This document shows positions 1-10,008 of a stretch of 64,000 nucleotides of DNA, in pieces. Below the pieces are notes generated by a model that saw nothing but the letters and a program-made list of their open reading frames with translations, searched no databases and was not told where the DNA came from. The stretch lies in NCBI GenBank assembly GCA_051294375.1, contig CM119263.1, positions 29,381,134 through 29,445,133 of the forward strand, in the 5' to 3' direction. Origin of the DNA: Paraspadella gotoi (Eukaryota > Chaetognatha). Both the position numbers and the translations under genes were made by a program. The number at the start of each line of letters is the position of its first letter. Position 1 is the first letter of the stretch.

Positions 1-418
1 GAAAAAACGACGTAATATAAAAATACGGAGAAATGGCGAAACGAGAAGCAACTGGAAAACAAATGATAAAAAATCATATTAAACAAAGCGATTCTCATAA
101 CAAGGTAAGATACATGTAACAATGGTTTACGTATTAAATAATCGTTTGTAAGAAACGTAAGGAAATTTGAATCATTCCAGATCATATTTGGAATATGAAA
201 TCCGCTTTTTCGGTTGTACAATGGACATATTTTAGTTCGACACGGCAGAAAATGCCGTGATAATAAAAACTTAATCCAGTAATAATCAACGCCGTCTGAG
301 TCACTAACTGATTTAGCTAACTAAATCCTTGAGAAAAGGCCACTTAACCATGAAAAATTCAAGCGTCGGACTCGGAGTGTTACGATTGTGGACTTCAAAA
401 TGGCTGAAAGCTGGGGAG

Positions 419-640
419 TCAAGTAAAATGGACTTCGGTGATCAAATGACCATGTGAAGTTAAAAATTCAGAAGTTGGATATCTCGAGTAAACATAGAAA
501 TTGTAGTAGAGTTGAACGTTACCCAATTGAGAACAGTTCAAAACTACATTGCGCCATTGCTTGCAAACACCAGAACAGGACAAAAATTCGTAGAGTTTGA
601 GATAATGGAAAATCTTTCGAGGCACATGATCTGGAGAAAG
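419..640 (-). CDS. F-box-like exon fragment (partial or decayed gene)
   Basis: The minus strand encodes a segment reading roughly H-V-P-R-K-I-F-H-Y-L-K-L-Y-E-F-L-S-C-S-G followed by V-C-K-Q-W-R-N-V-V. This fits the F-box pattern (LPxxIFxYLxLxxLxxCxxVCxxWRxx), the helix pair that binds Skp1 in SCF ubiquitin ligases. A plausible splice acceptor (TTCTCCAG) lies just before it near 637. The frame continues about 30 residues past the F-box and stops at TGA (419-421). No leucine-rich repeats or other substrate-binding domain follow, and no further exons were found. It may be one exon of an F-box gene extending beyond the window's left edge, or a pseudogene. The class is moderately supported; gene structure is unknown. 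Confidence 0.45.
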   Translation of the reverse strand, partial: LSPDHVPRKIFHYLKLYEFLSCSGVCKQWRNVVLNCSQLGNVQLYYNFYVYSRYPTSEFLTSHGHLITEVHFT

Positions 641-1144
641 TTTATACTATGGTGGACTAAAATCCACCAACCTGTCACTATTGTTGCTGTCAGAAAGTTG
701 ACAGTTCTGGAGGGGTTGCGTGGGACACTCTGCCTCTCTATCCTACATTTTCATAATCAGATTCAGGGGGATTGCAGTCAGATAAACAACGCGGTAAAAA
801 GTCGGGAATCTTTATGCTTCATCGTGATTTTCGTAACATTTCCCAAAATTTGCATCAATTACAGAGGTTGCTGTTGGATTTTTCAGAAGTTTTTGATATC
901 GATCGAAAGAGAAATTAGCCTTGTTTTCAAATAGTCTCGCTTTTCTTCTATCATCAACCGTTTTTGGGCCGAGGGCACTTGGTCCCATTAGAGCTGGACC
1001 TCCCTGTATTAACCAAGTTATACATGGCAATATCAAATAACAATGAAATCAATCACCCAAACGTTGCATGGGCTAGAGAAATCATTTGAATAATTACTAG
1101 CTTCCGCCATTATTAACTTTTGTCCTTCTCTAATTCCTTAGGCG
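641..1144. other. intergenic, no gene seen
   Basis: AT-rich sequence between the minus-strand F-box-like exon and the plus-strand SR-rich gene. The only notable signal is a pyrimidine-rich stretch ending TTCCTTAG at 1141, a strong 3' splice site just before the next gene's ATG. The promoter or 5' exon of that gene should lie here, but none could be identified. Confidence 0.5.
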
Positions 1145-3581
1145 ATGGAGCAACAAGAATGCTGGCGTCAATGGGAACGCCGCCGGCCACTCTCGCCCCT
1201 GGGAAGGACGATCCAGGAGAGACTAATGAAGTTCTCGTCGGATCCCGCGGCGGTGTTGGGCTCAATGAAGAGCATCTCTCAGGCCAAAGCAAAAAAGGCG
1301 GAGGCGGAGAAGCGGAGGAAGAGGAGAAGCAGGTGAGTTGGTAGGAAGAGTCTTCAGGGAGGTCTTCAAAGAGCGTCCCTTACGAAGGGTTTCTTCAGGT
1401 CGCGGAGCCGGTCTCGCTCGCCATCTCGATCGCGTCGACGAGCCAAAGTAAATAAGTATCTAGAGAGAGAGTGGGAGAGTCCGCCGAGGCTGCCCCAGTT
1501 CACGCAGCACGACGACCGACTGGGTAAAAGATCGAACTTAGGTAAGTCAGCCATCGCCGATTGATGAACGTGACCGATTGTATTTCACTAATGTATTTTA
1601 ACAGATGGTCGGCAGTCTGACCTAGACTCGACAAATTCGAGGGAAACCGCTCGAAGAATGAAACTGGACTCATTAAATAAAGGAGATAAAAGGTTGGAAA
1701 ATGAAATTATTATTATAACAAGTTTGATCTTGAAATCAACTTTTTTCTTCTTCAGATGGGGCCACGACGGGTTTCAGGACCTTTATCCCGCCGAGTATTT
1801 GGAAGTTCAAAATAAACAGAAAATAACTGAAAGACGCATGAAAAGACTTCGGAGGAACAACTCTAGTGGAAGCGAATCGAGGTAGTGGTTAGGGTCACGA
1901 CGCCGGTGGCGACTTCCTCCCACTTCGCTTACTTCACACTAGTATTCAGTTTTCATCAGTTTTCTATCCGACCATTAATTCACTTACCCTACTTATCTAT
2001 CTAATGCACAATTCATCAGTTTTTTATCCGACTATGGACAAATTCCCAATTCGACTTATACCCTTTTTGAGATACTATATATTAAATTCTAATCTGCCCA
2101 TCAATAACATCGCAAATTACTATCACACAATTTGTTTTCAGATCGAGTTACTCAACGACCTCTTCGTCATCTCGATCGAGTCCCGACAGATCACCACCTC
2201 CAAAGAAAAAGTAATTTGGAATTTAATTTGAACAATTAGCTTAACAGTCAGCTTCTGTATTAGTGAAATCCTTTCTTCAAAGAAACTGTCCGGCGACTCC
2301 TCTACTAACGGACCCCGTCCAGGCGACGTTAGTTCAGAAACGTTTGAGAAAATCTAAAGCGTCAAACGGTTACGCCAAGTCAGTCGCCGATCGCTTGGCG
2401 CGAATACCGTCTCTTATGGACATCCCCATTTCCGTCGATAATCAGCAACGGCCGGCGCAGGTTTCTTCAATTTGCTTTTTCTGGATGCCAATGAGCCTCT
2501 AAAAACAGATATCGTTCTCTCAGCTCTCAGCCACGGCGCCGGATCGGGACAAAGTCCAGCTCCGATTCAAAGAGCCTCGCCGTCGACGAATGGCGTTGCG
2601 GGCTAAATTGCCGGACGAGGAAGACGGCCTTCGATCGGAGGGCGCCCGCGGCGGTAACCGCACTACATCCGCTGGCGGTGGCGTCGTAGCCATGACCCCT
2701 GGCGTCGTTACCATGAACACCAAAATCACCAAATCCTTACGAAAGGCCATGAAAAAGAAACAGAGGGAAGAAAAAGAGCGAAGGAACGAAAAATCGACGG
2801 AGACGAAGGAGGCACTGGCTCCATCTCGAACCAAACGGCTTCTCCAGGATCGCCTGGGATCGAGCGTGGTGCGCCGACCGCGAATAGAGGTATCGTCGAC
2901 GCGGGACGTCGTTTGCGACGATCAAGTGGACCAAGAGGTGAAGGAGGGAGATTTTCTAAAAATCGGACCTTCTTATTGGGATTTGGATTCCGACGAAAAT
3001 CAGGTATGCTTTAATTATTATTATTATTATTATTATCATAATTATTTACAATTTATTAAAGTTTTCTCCTTTCCTTTCAGAACGGCGACGTCAATATCCC
3101 CGCTCAAAACGGAATTTCTCCAGATCAACCAGATCAAATTAGGCCCTTACAACCGAAGAAGACGCAAACGAAAACTCTACCACCATCCAAAGTAAAATCG
3201 GTCAATCTTCGCCGGCGAAGCCCTTCGAGCAGCAGTGGTAGCAGCGGAAGCGACAGCAGCAGCGAAACTGGAAGCGAAACGGATTCTCGCCGCAGCAGCT
3301 TCTCCTCCTCCTCCGGGAGTCGAAGTCGCGACTCAAAACCAAGACGACGCGATCATCGGAGGCGGAGAAGGTCGCGGAGAAGGTCGCGGCGACGAGGACG
3401 ACAACGACCGTCGCGGGAAGATCGAAGGTCCAGTCAAACACCTTCACTTATTCGGCGGAGTCGGCGGCGAAGGAGCACCTCGTCAAGCTCGTCGGGAAGT
3501 TCGAGCGGAGCGTCGGAAGTCAGCAGATACTCGGACTTTGTGAGAGAGTCTTACAAAGAAATCACTAAAAGAAAACATTAA
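1145..3581 (+). CDS. SR-rich nuclear protein, NKAPD1-like, 590 aa
   Basis: Eight exons: 1145-1332, 1399-1541, 1605-1692, 1756-1881, 2142-2210, 2283-2460, 2524-3003 and 3081-3581. All phases join and the total is 1773 nt. The N-terminal region is basic with SRSRSRSPSRSRRR at about residues 63-76. At about residue 140 the protein reads DKRWGHDGFQDLYPAEY, which resembles the RWGHSGYKELYPEEF segment I recall from human NKAPD1 (C11orf57). A lysine/arginine/glutamate-rich helical middle follows, then a serine/arginine-rich tail typical of splicing-associated SR-related proteins. The start is the first ATG after a strong acceptor at 1141, so a noncoding 5' exon or a trans-spliced leader is likely. 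The protein is about twice the length of human NKAPD1, so orthology is uncertain; the nuclear RNA-processing role is inferred from composition. One intron (2461-2523) is only 63 nt. Confidence 0.75.
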
Positions 3582-4800
3582 GTTTCGCAGGATACCATGA
3601 TGTAGCAATGTGATTATATTAATGTGCCGCGTAAAATTGCGGTCGAATTATTCTTCATCATTTGCATTAAAAATTACATGTCTCTGAAATAATCTGATTA
3701 ATATAAGTAGGCTCACAAAAGATTTATTAAACAGTCAAACAATATTGCCCAGCAAAAGGAACTATCAAGCTCTTTAGTTTCAGTCAAACTGGTGATAATT
3801 TTAGACAAAATAAATAATAGGGATAGGGAAGCCAGGTTCACTGGGAGTGAATAAATAAGACTGTGAAAGAGTCTTGATTGAAAGCTTGTAAGTGTGATGG
3901 AGGCCTTAAACCACCAAAGTCAGGGACAAGATAGCTTATTTATTAAATGAATAGATAATTTTTATATTGGTTGTACCAATTTCATAATAATAAATCAACT
4001 AACATTTTAGAAAGGTATATTTCACGAGGTATCGTTAAAAAAATTGTGTATGTGCATACACGGTGACAGTAGTATAGAGCATTATACAGACTTTCTTCCA
4101 ATGTATATTTACAACTTTGTTTTTAAAATTGGTATATTTTCTACTATTTGAATATATATTCCTATCGAACTAGTGGGTTTTTCCCCCTTCCCATAAGGAA
4201 ATGTGCGTCGGCGGGACATGCGCACGGCCATTAAAGCTTGAAAAGGATATGCGAAGTAGGTTTTAAGGTAACATTCATGAGCTGGGGTAAAACTGAATAT
4301 AATACTTCTCAAAATTTTGATTATACAAAATGTTATGTTTAACAGAAATCACTTCTACCGTATAGTATCAAAAAATTACATTTACGACTTATAATTTACT
4401 TATGACAAACTTTTAGGAATAATAAGAAGCGTGTTGTCCTCTAGTTCAAAACAATCTATACGTAGTTATTAAAATTTAAAATCCCGACAGATAATCTTTA
4501 TAAGAAATTCTTAACTTATATATGAATGAGGCACTTTCAGAACTACTGTGAACATTTTTCAACGTTTCGTTAAGATACATTTGGCATACAATAGTAAAAG
4601 CTGTCGACCACAAGTTATTAATACGAAAATGGCGAAAGATGGAGAGATGAACAAGATTAATATGTAAATGAATTAAAAGAAATTTGAAAAGATCAAAACA
4701 ATACGGACGCACATGTGAAAGTAAAAAAAACTTATTTCATTCTTTCGTGGTTCAACTCATCAATGGAATTCCAATTTTTATTCCTTCAAAGTTTTTTTTT
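3582..4800. other. 3'-to-3' intergenic region with a dispersed repeat
   Basis: Converging region between the plus-strand SR-rich gene and the minus-strand coiled-coil gene. It is AT-rich and has no supported coding exon. It contains one copy of the short dispersed repeat ending in ATTGGTTGTACCAAT (about 3890-3984). The 3' UTRs and poly(A) sites of both neighbours should lie here. Confidence 0.5.
3890..3984 (+). repeat. short dispersed repeat, family 2, copy 1
   Basis: Contains GGCCTTAAACCACCAAAGTC, then a segment with AGATAGCTTATTTATTAAATG, then the dyad ATTGGTTGTACCAAT. Matching sequence occurs at 5256-5347, 25394-25487, 25734-25875, 28293-28366 and 55247-55268. About 95 nt long with no coding capacity. 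The 15-nt terminal dyad (6-bp arms, 3-nt loop) and dispersion suggest a small non-autonomous mobile element of unknown class. Confidence 0.65.
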
Positions 4801-7800
4801 TCACTCTTTTTTCCCTGGCGTAACTTTGGCCATTGTCCTCGGGGTCGGGCGCTGAGACGGTGTCCGCGGACGTCTCTGTTCCGACGCGGACCGCGCCAAT
4901 TTCGACCTTGAAGGGAAAAAGATTTTAAAAGATCTCCGCCGATCCCCTTGCCCCTCCACCCGGAATGGGTCGTCCAAAATCTCTCGTCCGACCTGAGTTC
5001 GTTGTTTTCTCTCATGAAGCGTTTGGCGAGGTCGGCCTTGAAGTTGGCTTCCTGAGTCGTCGTCTGAAGCTGGCGACGGACGTTGGACAGTTCCGACAGA
5101 TCGCGTCGAGCTTCGCGTCGATTCACGTTGAGAACGCGAGTCATCTGGATAGAGTTTTTCGGAAAAGGTTGAGTCATGGTCTCTATTTTGGTCCAGGTCC
5201 ATCACCATGAACTTTTCCAAGACATTCTCTCAGGAAACTCGTCAAAATACATATTAAATTGGTACAACCAATATAAAAATTATCCATTCAACTTGTAAAT
5301 AAGCAATCTCGCACCTGACTTTGAACAGGCTACGTTGGTTTAAGGGGTCGGGCATTATAATAGGAACAAACTGGCTGACCAGTGATCAGTGACCACCCCC
5401 AAATCGAACGTCCCCCATACTTGCCCCCCCACCCCCCATCCAAACCTCTCGTTGATGCTCATGATTGAGAGCGTCGAGGCGACGGATCTTTTCTCGCTCC
5501 GCCTCCTTCAACAGCTCGGCCTCGTCCTTTAATTGCTGCTTCTCCTAAAACCCAAACGAAAAACGGGGGCAGATTGAGAGAGAGAGACACACACACAAAA
5601 TCACGTGGTTTAATTCGAATAATTAAAGAGTACTAAAAAAAAAGGTTATTTCGGCTGGCTGCCCCTGAGGCCCTGAGGGTGGATGGCTGCTGTCGCAGCG
5701 GCGGGCCAAAGAAAGATTCCCCTTCTCCTCGGGCTCGACCTGTTTTAGGGAGAGGACTTCTCCTTCCAATCTGGCCAGGTCTTTGTCGAAATCTCGTTTT
5801 AAGGAGTTAGTCAAGTCTTTTTTCTGGAGATCCAGGGCCACTCGAACCGCCTCGTCGCGGTCCCGACGCATCCTGAAAAAAAAAAAGAATCGGGTTTTTT
5901 GTCATTTTTTTTTTCGGCCAAATCTTTTTTTTTTTTTGGTCTGGGAGAAAATCCCGACAAACTAGTCTTGAGTGAAAAACGATTTCAAGTTTAAAAAAAA
6001 AAAACCTTTGAGCAAAAAAAAAAAAAAAAAGCATCGTAAGACTACGTACGCGTCAAGAGAGAAAAAAAAAGGAGCTGAAATCAAGTTTGAAAATTTATAG
6101 ATATAATTATCTGGCGGCTTGGCTACCTACTACCTAGTAAAAAACCCTTCACATAATTTGGCCCAGAAGTGGCGCTTAATGTCAGTGAAATACGTTTATT
6201 AATTGAATTTAAAAATATATCAAAAATTACAACTAAATTAATTTATGAAAATTTAATTTAAAAGAAATATCTTTCCAGGTTATAGTCACAAATTACACTG
6301 CGGCGCAAAAAAAAGTAGCCACTTTTTTACACTGAAAAAAACTACATTGGATGGCTAAATATAACATCAAGATATAGAAACATAAAACAAAGCTTATTGA
6401 AAGATTAAGCGATTGGTCCATATCCTATTAAAATCAAACAATGCGTTCAAAAGTTATAAGATGGTACAACAAATCTGAGGAAAAAAAAAAATTTTAGTTA
6501 AGAGTCTATAACTTTCCCCTATTATAAAATATTTATAATATCTGTAAGGATAGGTGTAAACCATTTTTAACCTAAATCGAATTAAAATAAGAAGGGAAAC
6601 TATTTGGAAAAACTATCTTTTAAAAGTAAAGAGAAAGCAGTCGAGTGATAACTTACCCAAAGTTACTTTCAAAGCTTTTTCACATCTAAGTTTTTTCCTT
6701 ATTGCATCTCATATTGAAGTAGACTAATATAAACTCACACAATTATATTAGAATTATTTTTTTTTATCATGGTGATGGTGCAAACCTTTTTTTTTATTGC
6801 GTTTTAATTCAGAAAAAGACAAAATTTTTATTTTGTTACAAACAATGATTTGTATTTTATTTTTAAAATACAAATAATTGTTTGTAACAAATAAAAACTT
6901 TTTATTTTTATCATAAAATTATTTATTGATTTTAAGATAATTTTTAAAAATTATTTTTAATATTTATTATTAAAATGCCATATTTGGCAGCAATTAAAAA
7001 TATATTTATAGAAAAGTAAATTAAATTTATTTCAAACCCGTTTATTGTTTAATTCCAATATGATTTTGTCAATTCTATATTGTAAACATCAGTCAGAAAA
7101 AGAAGTATCATCAACGCTAACCTTTGGAAATCACTTTTTCTTAATTCCTTTTGAGACTGACTTTAAAGTTTTGCTCTTTTCTACTGCCTGAACCAATTCA
7201 AATTTTATTTGCACTAACCGATAGCTCTTTAAAAGATCTATAATTTTATATATAATTATATATTTTTTTCAAAATTTAAAAAATAGTAATGTATTTAAAG
7301 CTAAAGACAAGCTACAGTACAGTGCAGAATTTAGAAAGGCCGATTTACAGCACTGAGGCCGATTTACAGCACTGAGTGTTCTCCGAACAGAACATCCACA
7401 TCCAAAATTATCAAACGTAATAATAATCATGCCAAATAAAAACTGTAATAATCACAAAAAAGCCATTGCGATTGTATAAAAAAAATCTTAAAAGTATAGT
7501 GATTTCGCCAGACGTTACTATCAAAAAAAATTAATTAAAAAATCTGGGAAAAAAAACGAATGATTAATGAGATAAATTATTAATGTAATAGTAATTGATT
7601 GATGTAATAGTAATTGATTGATATAATAGTAATTGATTGATGTAATAGTAATTGATTATTGATGCGATGATAACCAAATGATTGATGCGATAATAATCCT
7701 TCATTGATGTATCATTTATTGATACGATGATAGTCATTCATTGATGCGATGAATCATTCATCGTAAATAAAACAAACAAATGCGTGTATGAGTGAGTGAG

Positions 7801-10002
7801 AGAAAGAAAAAGAAAGAAAGAAAGAAAGAGAAAAAGAGAAGACCAACCGCTGCAGAGCTGAACTCGTTTTTAAACGAATCAGACAAAAAAAGAAATATAT
7901 ATATAATTAAAAGAAAGATAAAAAATGTTACAATTATTTACATTTAAAAATTGTTACAATTGTTTTTAATTAGAAGTTGTAAAAGTATATATTTTTATTT
8001 ATATTAAAATTTAGATACAGCTTTTCATCAAAAAAGTCTTTTAAAATAACATGTTTTATATTGATTCAAATATTTTTTATATAATTTTTTTTTCAATATG
8101 ATTTACTGTAATATGCAAATTAAAACATAATATTCTATATACTAATTTGCATATTATAGTGAATAATATATTCTAATTTGCATATTGCAGTAAATTATTA
8201 TAAAAAAAAAATTCAAACAAAAAATATTTGAATCCATATGAAACATGACAGTTGTAAAGATCTTAAAGATGAGAAGCCATATCTAAATTTTTAACTTGCT
8301 AAGATCACACACTTTTATAAAAATCTATTATAATTCGTAGTAGTTTTTATTAAAAAAAACTATATAAGAAAAAAGCGTATAAGAAAAAAGCGCATACGAC
8401 AACGACGACGTCACAAAGAAGCTGAGCCGGTCTGGCGAGATAAAAAGCTTGATTTACTTGTACTTCATGGTCTTTATTTCCTCCTTCTTGGCCCTGATCA
8501 CTTCCTTAATCTGATGCTCTTTTTCGCGAGAGAGAGAACTTCGCAACTGCGCCAACTCTTGCTCTTTTTCTTGCGTCAGTTGGACGCTCACCGTTTCCGT
8601 CGTCTTTTCCCGCACTGAAGAAACGATCAAAACGACATCGAAGTTAATTATGTAATTATGTACAACATTACACATTCGGTTTATGTACTTACTTTGTTCA
8701 AACGACTCTTTCATAGTTTTCACGGCCGAATTCTTATCACGTTCCAAACTTCGGCAGCGTCTTTTCTCGACTTGAAGATCGTTCCTTAATTTTTGTACCT
8801 ATAAAATTTATCACATGTTAAAAATATAAGTTCAACAATAGAATACAAGACAAATGGCATCGCCAATGTAAATGCAAAGACGAAAGCTCGACATAAACAC
8901 TAAGACAATCCCCCCTCCCCCCTCCACCAGGCATCCCCCCTCCCACAAGGCACCTGACTCCTCAAGTCCTGCACCTCCTTCTTGAGCCTCTGAAACTTGA
9001 CGCGGCCCTGTTCGCCTTCGAGGTCGTCGTCGTCGGACGCGGCCTTGGCGCCGTCCTTGGGGGCAGAGGGCGCCGACCGCGAGCGAGACGGCGTCGTCGG
9101 GGAAGAGATAAGCATCGACTTTGGACGGGAGGATTGCTGAGCATGAGCAAGGAGGGAAGGTATTAAACGAAGGTTAAAGAGATGAGGACATGGGAGGTAT
9201 TAAAAAAATAAAAGAGATGGTTATATAGGAAGTGAATATAAAAAGGATGGTTTTATTCAAGCCATAAATTGAAAAGATATGGTGAAAATATTTATGATTG
9301 GCTTTTTGCTTTCTACATTTACATATTAATTCATTATGACCTTATCTTTCAAGAAAACTCCTTTTAAAATGAAAAGATCGTCAATAACAACAAAAACAAA
9401 AAAGTTCCCCGAACTCCACCTGCTTTGGGCTGAGTCCGAGCGAGCTCCTCGTCGACGCCGAAGCGGCCCGTGGGCTCCGACTGTTGGGACTCCCGCGCGG
9501 CGGCGTTCCGCGGCCAGCGCTGCCGCGGAAGGATCCGCCGCGGGGGGTCGAAATCTCTCTCGATGGCGGAGGCGGCGTCGCGGAGGAAGGGAGAGACGAC
9601 GTCTTCTGATCTGTTGTCGGGCGATGGAAATGGAATTGAAGGTAGAGACACTCGGAGTCGTTCTCACAGTTACTTTTTCAATTTTAATTTTCTTGACTTT
9701 ATAATTATATGTGACGTAAAAGTAATGTAGAAACTTGCAAACAACAATACCATTTTCCTTCGTTGGAGGCAACGAAGGGGCCTTTTTCGTCGGTTGGGGC
9801 GGCAACGAATTGGTCGGCTCCGCGACGGATATTTCAGGCGGCGGCGGTAACAAGTCGGGCGACGTCATCAGATCCCTCGTTTGCCCGTCGCTTCGGTTCT
9901 GCTTTCGAGTATCGACAACATTCATTAACCGAAAAGGAAATAAAAATTTGATACACATTCTGACACGAATATGATTTATATTTTTACCTCCTTCGTTGTC
10001 AT
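4801..10002 (-). CDS. Coiled-coil protein, 442 aa, family not identified
   Basis: Ten exons in transcription order: 10002-9988, 9901-9751, 9610-9420, 9136-8954, 8798-8693, 8614-8458, 5872-5740, 5544-5446, 5180-4993 and 4906-4801. All phases join (1329 nt). Residues 1-~130 are proline/serine-rich, disordered and basic. An acidic SDDDDLEGE stretch at about 150 is followed by a long heptad-like coiled coil (about 160-405), including EEIKTMKYKMRRDRDEA, and a short basic S/P/R-rich tail. The coiled coil faintly resembles JAKMIP-type proteins, but I do not recognise the family. The first coding exon is only 15 nt; its ATG follows the acceptor TTTTAG with 6 nt between. Introns 7 and 9 start GTAAAT and GTCGGA. 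The exon 9 acceptor near 5181 is weak, so that boundary is least certain. Intron 7 (2585 nt) carries several inverted repeats. Confidence 0.75.
5256..5347 (-). repeat. short dispersed repeat, family 2, copy 2
   Basis: Begins with the dyad ATTGGTACAACCAAT, then ATAAAAATTATCCATTCAAC, an AAATAAGC segment and CTGACTTTGAACAGGCTACG, ending GGTTTAAGG. It is the reverse-orientation match of 3890-3984 and sits in intron 8 of the coiled-coil gene. Confidence 0.6.
6824..6898. repeat. near-perfect palindrome in intron 7 of the coiled-coil gene
   Basis: Left arm (about 6824-6859, containing GTTACAAACAATGATTTGTA) pairs with the right arm (about 6864-6898, containing TACAAATAATTGTTTGTAAC). Arms are about 35 nt with a loop of only a few bases. 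It is either an AT-rich hairpin-forming element or a short mobile-element relic. No coding content. Confidence 0.7.
7560..7760 (+). repeat. minisatellite (ATTGATTGATGTAATAGTA-type)
   Basis: About four tandem units of GATTGATGTAATAGTAATT decay into GATTGATGCGATGATAA-type units. It lies within intron 7 of the coiled-coil gene and within the diverged MITE-like copy. Confidence 0.7.
8049..8252. repeat. inverted-repeat element with repeated ATTTGCAT octamers
   Basis: The left arm (about 8049-8126: TGATTCAAATATTTTTTATA ... TTTACTGTAATATGCAAATTA) is the imperfect inverse of the right arm (about 8160-8252). Three copies of the octamer ATTTGCAT/ATGCAAAT occur near the centre. About 200 nt, noncoding. 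It resembles a small foldback element nested inside the diverged MITE copy. Confidence 0.6.
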
Positions 10003-10008
10003 TTTGAG

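Larger units (their letters stand above)
7486..8447 (+). mobile_element. MITE-like family 1, diverged copy A
   Basis: The left end has TCTTAAAAG as in the other three copies, and the right end has GATAAAAAG preceded by CGACAACGACGACG. The interior includes CTGCAGAGCTGAACTCGTTT and AACGAATCAGAC, matching the conserved internal block of copies B-D. The microsatellite part is replaced by a minisatellite (7560-7760) built on GATTGATGTAATAGTAATT. The copy is strongly diverged, so its ends are approximate. Its right end lies about 9 nt from the 5' splice site of intron 7 of the coiled-coil gene. Confidence 0.45.

Noticed and set aside
3890-3984. Helitron 3' terminus
   Set aside because: The terminal dyad is suggestive, but no 5' TC or 3' CTRR with A/T insertion context could be shown, so no class was assigned.
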